Positions 12,826 through 15,691 of a stretch of DNA of 15,691 bases are shown here, piece after piece; position 1 is the first letter of the stretch, and each line of letters opens with the position of its first letter. The position numbers and the translations under genes were made by a program. Location of the stretch: the NCBI GenBank assembly GCA_027356675.1, contig DAHVXO010000013.1, forward strand, positions 1-15,691, read 5' to 3'. The notes below the pieces were generated by a model that was not told the origin of the DNA, ran no database searches, and saw only the letters and a program-made list of their open reading frames with translations. Origin of the DNA: Symbiobacteriaceae bacterium. Lineage in GTDB: Bacteria > Bacillota_E > Symbiobacteriia > Symbiobacteriales > Symbiobacteriaceae.

Positions 12826-12842
12826 AAGGAGGATTCCTCCTT
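12826..12842 (+). promoter_or_regulatory. Inverted repeat sequestering the tape measure ribosome site
   Basis: AAGGAGG (12826-12832) is followed by ATT and then CCTCCTT (12836-12842), directly before the ATG at 12843. The Shine-Dalgarno can thus fold into a 7-bp hairpin (loop of 3) that ends right at the start codon. This would lower initiation unless opened, for example by a passing ribosome or a protein. Confidence 0.65.
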
Positions 12843-15691
12843 ATGGCGACACTGGCAGAGATGTTGGTAAAGATTGGGGCCGATGTCTCCGGTTTCCAGC
12901 AGGGCGTCACTCGCGCTCAATCCGGCATTACCTCCTTGAGCAAAGCCACCGAGGGCTTCGGCCAGACGGCGAAGGGCTTATATGTTCCGACGTCTGCCCT
13001 GGAGAGCATTGCCCCTGCCGCAGAGCAGGCCGGGCAGGCCACGAAGACAATGGGCGGCCACATGCACAATACCGGAGTTCAGATCGGCGGGTTCGTTGGG
13101 AAGCTGGCGGATATGCAGACCCAGATGAATCTGATGTTCGGCGGGATGGCTTTGTCCGGGGTGTTCACCGTGCCGTTTGTAAAGTTCACCAAGGCCGCAT
13201 TTGATGCCAGCGTCGGGTTTGAGAGCGCCTTTGCCGGCGTCCGGAAGACCATGGATGCCACCGAGGGGGAGTTCAAGCAACTTGAGTCCAACTTCCGAAA
13301 TATGGCTAAGGCTGTGCCTACCACCGCGGAGGAATTTGCTCGGATTGGCGAACTAGCAGGGCAATTGGGCGTCCGTGGAGTTTCCGGCATTACGGCCTTT
13401 TCGGATGTTGTCTCAAAGCTGGCCGTGACGACAAATCTTACTACGGAACAGGCCGCAACAGACATAGCGCGATTTGCCAACATTATGCAAATGCCTATGA
13501 GTAACGTGGGACGCCTGGGCGCCACGATTGTGGATCTGGGGAACAAATTCGCGACAACGGAAGCCGAGATCACGGATTTTGCAATGCGCATTGCTGGCGC
13601 AGGTAAACAGGTTGGTCTGAGTGAACCCCAGGTCTTGGCGTTCGGTGCGGCCTTGTCTAGTGTGGGGATTAATGCCGAGGCTGGCGGTACCGCGATCAGT
13701 AGGGTGTTTGTTGAACTATCCAAGGCCGCAGCCAGCGGCGGAGAGTCCTTGGACCTGTTCGGTCGGGTGGCGGGCCTGAGCGCGGCGCAGTTCAAGCAGG
13801 CATTTCAGACCGACGCAGCCGGGGCCACGCTAACATTTGTTCAGGGGCTGAAACAAATCCAGGATAGCGGCGGGAATGTGTTCGCCGTATTGGACAAGTT
13901 GGGCCTGGATGAAATCCGGGTTCGCGATGCCCTGTTGAGGACCGCTGGGGCTGGCGATCTGTTGAGCAAAAGCCTCGGAGTCGCGAATCAGGCGTGGAAG
14001 GAGAGCACCGCGCTAAATATTGAGGCGGCCAAGCGTTTCGGTACGACGGAGTCCCAGATCAGAATCATGGTCAATAACTTCAATGAACTGGCTAGAACTT
14101 TCGGTGAAACGTTCGGACCAGCGCTCAATAAGGTAATCACAGGGCTAACGGCAGTATTCCAATGGATGCAGAGGCTGCCCGAGTCGGTGAAGTGGGTTGT
14201 CACAGGCTTCTTCGCGCTTCTGGCCGCTGTTGGCCCCGTCCTCTTGGCCCTCAGTGGACTCGGGGCGGCGGCCCTCGCTCTACATACTGGACTGCCGCTC
14301 CTGGGCAAGGTGCTCTCGGTTTTGGTAATCCCGCTGAAGGCCGTGGCTGGCGGGTTCCTGGCGATACAGGCAGCGGGTGGGCCTCTCCTTTGGGCGATCG
14401 AAGCCCTGATCGCTGTCGGTGCTCTGCTTTATGTGGCCTGGACCAAGAACTGGGGCAACATCCAGGAAAAAACCAGGGCTTGGTGGGAGGCTACCTCGGC
14501 CGGATTCTCGCGTCTGGCTGCCGATATTTCCGCCGCCTGGAACAGCATCAAAGCCAAGGCATGGAGCGCTGTTGTATCAATCATGGACGCGGTCCAACCG
14601 CTTCTGAAGTGGCTCCCGGATTCGTGGGCTGAGGGCTTTGAGGAGATGCGCCAGAGTGCTGTCCAGAACATGGAAGCCGCCCAGAAGGCAGTTGAAGAGG
14701 CGGCGGCCCGGGCAGAGGCGGCTTCGGTGCGAATCAAAATCGCCCAAGATCAGGTGGCTGCGGCGTGGGGTAAAACAAGCGACGTTGCAAGATCCACGGC
14801 GGACGTTACCACGGTAGCCTATGGCAAGATGATGCAGTCCGCTTGGGACGAGGTAAAAGCGACCGAGGAGGCAAACACACGAAAACGAGACGACTGGAGC
14901 GGCTTTACTGGAGGGGTCGCGCAATCGGTATCTGAGATGGTAAAGAAAATCACCGACCAATACACCCTCATGTCCAATATCGCCCAGGAGAAGTATAGCC
15001 TGATCATCGCCTCTCAGCGGCTCAACGAAGATTCCATGGTGGCCCTTCGGGCGAAGTCCGTCATGCTCTCGGAGCAGTATTCGGCACAGTCCCAGAAAGT
15101 GAATGACCTCCGGACGGCCTACGAAAACATGGTCGCCATCAAGGGTGCCGCCGCGACCGAGAGTCAGGAATTTCTCCTCGAACTCCTCAAGGAGGAGACG
15201 GCCCAAGCAAAGCTGGCGGCCTCGATTGATGAGACCAGTAAGGCCCTGAAGGGCATGACCGATTCGATGCGGAAAGCCGCCGAGGAAGCCAACAGTCTGT
15301 ATCGCGCTCAACTCACCGGGGCCATGGCAGCCGTTTCGGGCGGGCAATTAAGCTACCAGAGTGCTCGAACCTACGCGGGCAGCACGTTGACCCTGGCGCA
15401 GAAAAGGGCTGCATGGGAAGGCATCAAAAGGGATTACTATGCGGCCGACAGCGACACTCAGGCATATATGTACCGACAGCAATTCGGGGAAGCGCCCCCC
15501 GGCCTCGCCTTGGGTGGCAATGTCCTTTCCCCGGGTTCTGTCCTCGTGGGCGAACGTGGACCGGAACTCCTCAACTTGCCCAGGGGGGCTCAGGTATCTC
15601 CGCTGGAGCGGGGCGGAGTCGCCGAGCAAACCATCATCATCCAGCTCGACGGGCGGGAGATTGCCAGGTCCACGATTAAACACATGCCCAC
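12843..15691 (+). CDS. Tail tape measure protein (3' partial)
   Basis: The frame opens at ATG 12843 and is uninterrupted to the window end (949 complete codons). The N-terminus MATLAEMLVKIGADVSGFQQ is typical, followed by the TP901-like core: VGFESAFAGVRKTMDATEGE (about 124-143), IGELAGQLGV, LAVTTNLTTEQAATDIARF, and FGETFGPALNKVITGL. Hydrophobic helices at about 451-480 (FFALLAAVGPVLLALSGLG) and 515-538 (LIAVGALLYVAW) are likely membrane-active parts used at DNA injection. A long Ala-rich helical part follows. Near the end of the window the C-terminal motif ALGGNVLSPGSVLVGERGPE appears, so little of the protein is missing. Tape measure proteins set tail length inside the tube and work with the chaperones encoded at 10968-11467. 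The minus-strand cassette separates it from them. Confidence 0.95.
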   Translation, partial: MATLAEMLVKIGADVSGFQQGVTRAQSGITSLSKATEGFGQTAKGLYVPTSALESIAPAAEQAGQATKTMGGHMHNTGVQIGGFVGKLADMQTQMNLMFGGMALSGVFTVPFVKFTKAAFDASVGFESAFAGVRKTMDATEGEFKQLESNFRNMAKAVPTTAEEFARIGELAGQLGVRGVSGITAFSDVVSKLAVTTNLTTEQAATDIARFANIMQMPMSNVGRLGATIVDLGNKFATTEAEITDFAMRIAGAGKQVGLSEPQVLAFGAALSSVGINAEAGGTAISRVFVELSKAAASGGESLDLFGRVAGLSAAQFKQAFQTDAAGATLTFVQGLKQIQDSGGNVFAVLDKLGLDEIRVRDALLRTAGAGDLLSKSLGVANQAWKESTALNIEAAKRFGTTESQIRIMVNNFNELARTFGETFGPALNKVITGLTAVFQWMQRLPESVKWVVTGFFALLAAVGPVLLALSGLGAAALALHTGLPLLGKVLSVLVIPLKAVAGGFLAIQAAGGPLLWAIEALIAVGALLYVAWTKNWGNIQEKTRAWWEATSAGFSRLAADISAAWNSIKAKAWSAVVSIMDAVQPLLKWLPDSWAEGFEEMRQSAVQNMEAAQKAVEEAAARAEAASVRIKIAQDQVAAAWGKTSDVARSTADVTTVAYGKMMQSAWDEVKATEEANTRKRDDWSGFTGGVAQSVSEMVKKITDQYTLMSNIAQEKYSLIIASQRLNEDSMVALRAKSVMLSEQYSAQSQKVNDLRTAYENMVAIKGAAATESQEFLLELLKEETAQAKLAASIDETSKALKGMTDSMRKAAEEANSLYRAQLTGAMAAVSGGQLSYQSARTYAGSTLTLAQKRAAWEGIKRDYYAADSDTQAYMYRQQFGEAPPGLALGGNVLSPGSVLVGERGPELLNLPRGAQVSPLERGGVAEQTIIIQLDGREIARSTIKHMP

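Larger units (their letters stand above)
11699..12842. other. Accessory insertion region in the tail operon
   Basis: This 1.1-kb stretch lies between two + strand tail genes and holds no convincing + strand gene. It carries the minus-strand membrane gene, its hairpin, a possible small minus-strand gene and a spacer (11856-12006). In the spacer a minus-strand TTGAGT - 17 nt - TATTTC pair (about 11976-11948) is a weak promoter candidate. No flanking direct repeats or insertion-sequence ends were seen. Confidence 0.6.

Noticed and set aside
12404..13204. + strand open frame of 266 codons
   Set aside because: It runs over the membrane gene (opposite strand) and then over the tape measure start in a different frame. 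It has no ribosome site, and both overlapped genes are clearly real.
14577..15347. Minus-strand open frame of 256 codons, and the similar one at 13079-13795
   Set aside because: Both are opposite the tape measure gene, which has strong family motifs throughout. Neither has a recognisable domain, promoter or ribosome site, unlike the antisense gene in the intein.
1..15691. CRISPR arrays, tRNA genes, insertion-sequence ends or attachment sites
   Set aside because: No regularly spaced repeats, cloverleaf-like sequence, terminal inverted repeats with a transposase, or integrase gene were seen on reading.

Overview
The window is part of the late (virion structure and assembly) gene block of a tailed phage or prophage with a long non-contractile, siphovirus-type tail and an HK97-type head. 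All core structural genes read on the + strand, closely packed, with ATGA, GTGA or TGATG overlaps and clear Shine-Dalgarno sequences. The DNA looks G+C-rich by eye. The host cannot be fixed from the sequence. The protein styles (tape measure C-terminus, gp6-like connector, prohead protease with an extra N-terminal domain) remind me of prophages in Gram-negative bacteria of the deltaproteobacterial type, but this is a weak inference. No integrase, attachment site, tRNA or rRNA gene was seen, so phage and prophage cannot be told apart.

Layout. 1-2474: portal protein, 5' end outside the window, fused to a MuF-type head morphogenesis domain that is interrupted by a 317-residue intein. 2477-3571: prohead protease. 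3647-4945: major capsid protein. 5027-6757: four small proteins, probably virion decoration or accessory proteins, the first three separated by strong intergenic hairpins. 6761-7771: gp6-like head-tail connector with an inserted beta-type domain. 7781-8461: HNH endonuclease. 8458-9607: head closure, gp10-like and tail-terminator (DUF3168-like) genes. 9607-9798: small zinc-ribbon protein. 9795-10955: two paralogous tail-tube-like proteins. 10968-11467: tail assembly chaperone pair joined by a -1 ribosomal frameshift. 11474-11698: small unknown protein. 11667-12791: a minus-strand cassette (membrane protein with an FxLYD-like domain, plus a possible small gene). 12843 to the end: tape measure protein, 3' end outside the window.

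The most striking system is the intein. On the opposite strand, codon-for-codon in register with the intein, lies a complete 293-residue gene for a Vsr/DUF559-like (EDxHD-type) endonuclease with two tandem helix-turn-helix modules. It lies entirely inside the intein and its TAA stop is the complement of the intein's second codon. It has its own Shine-Dalgarno and a near-consensus extended -10 promoter. The -10 of that promoter is in intein DNA and the -35 in the flanking extein, so it spans the splice junction. The same DNA therefore appears to encode a protein-splicing element on one strand and its homing endonuclease on the other.

How the parts work together: portal, protease and capsid protein build the prohead. 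Connector, closure, gp10-like and terminator proteins join head to tail. The tube-like proteins, frameshifted chaperone and tape measure build the tail. Two unrelated endonucleases (intein antisense gene and HNH gene) and the minus-strand cassette are the accessory cargo.
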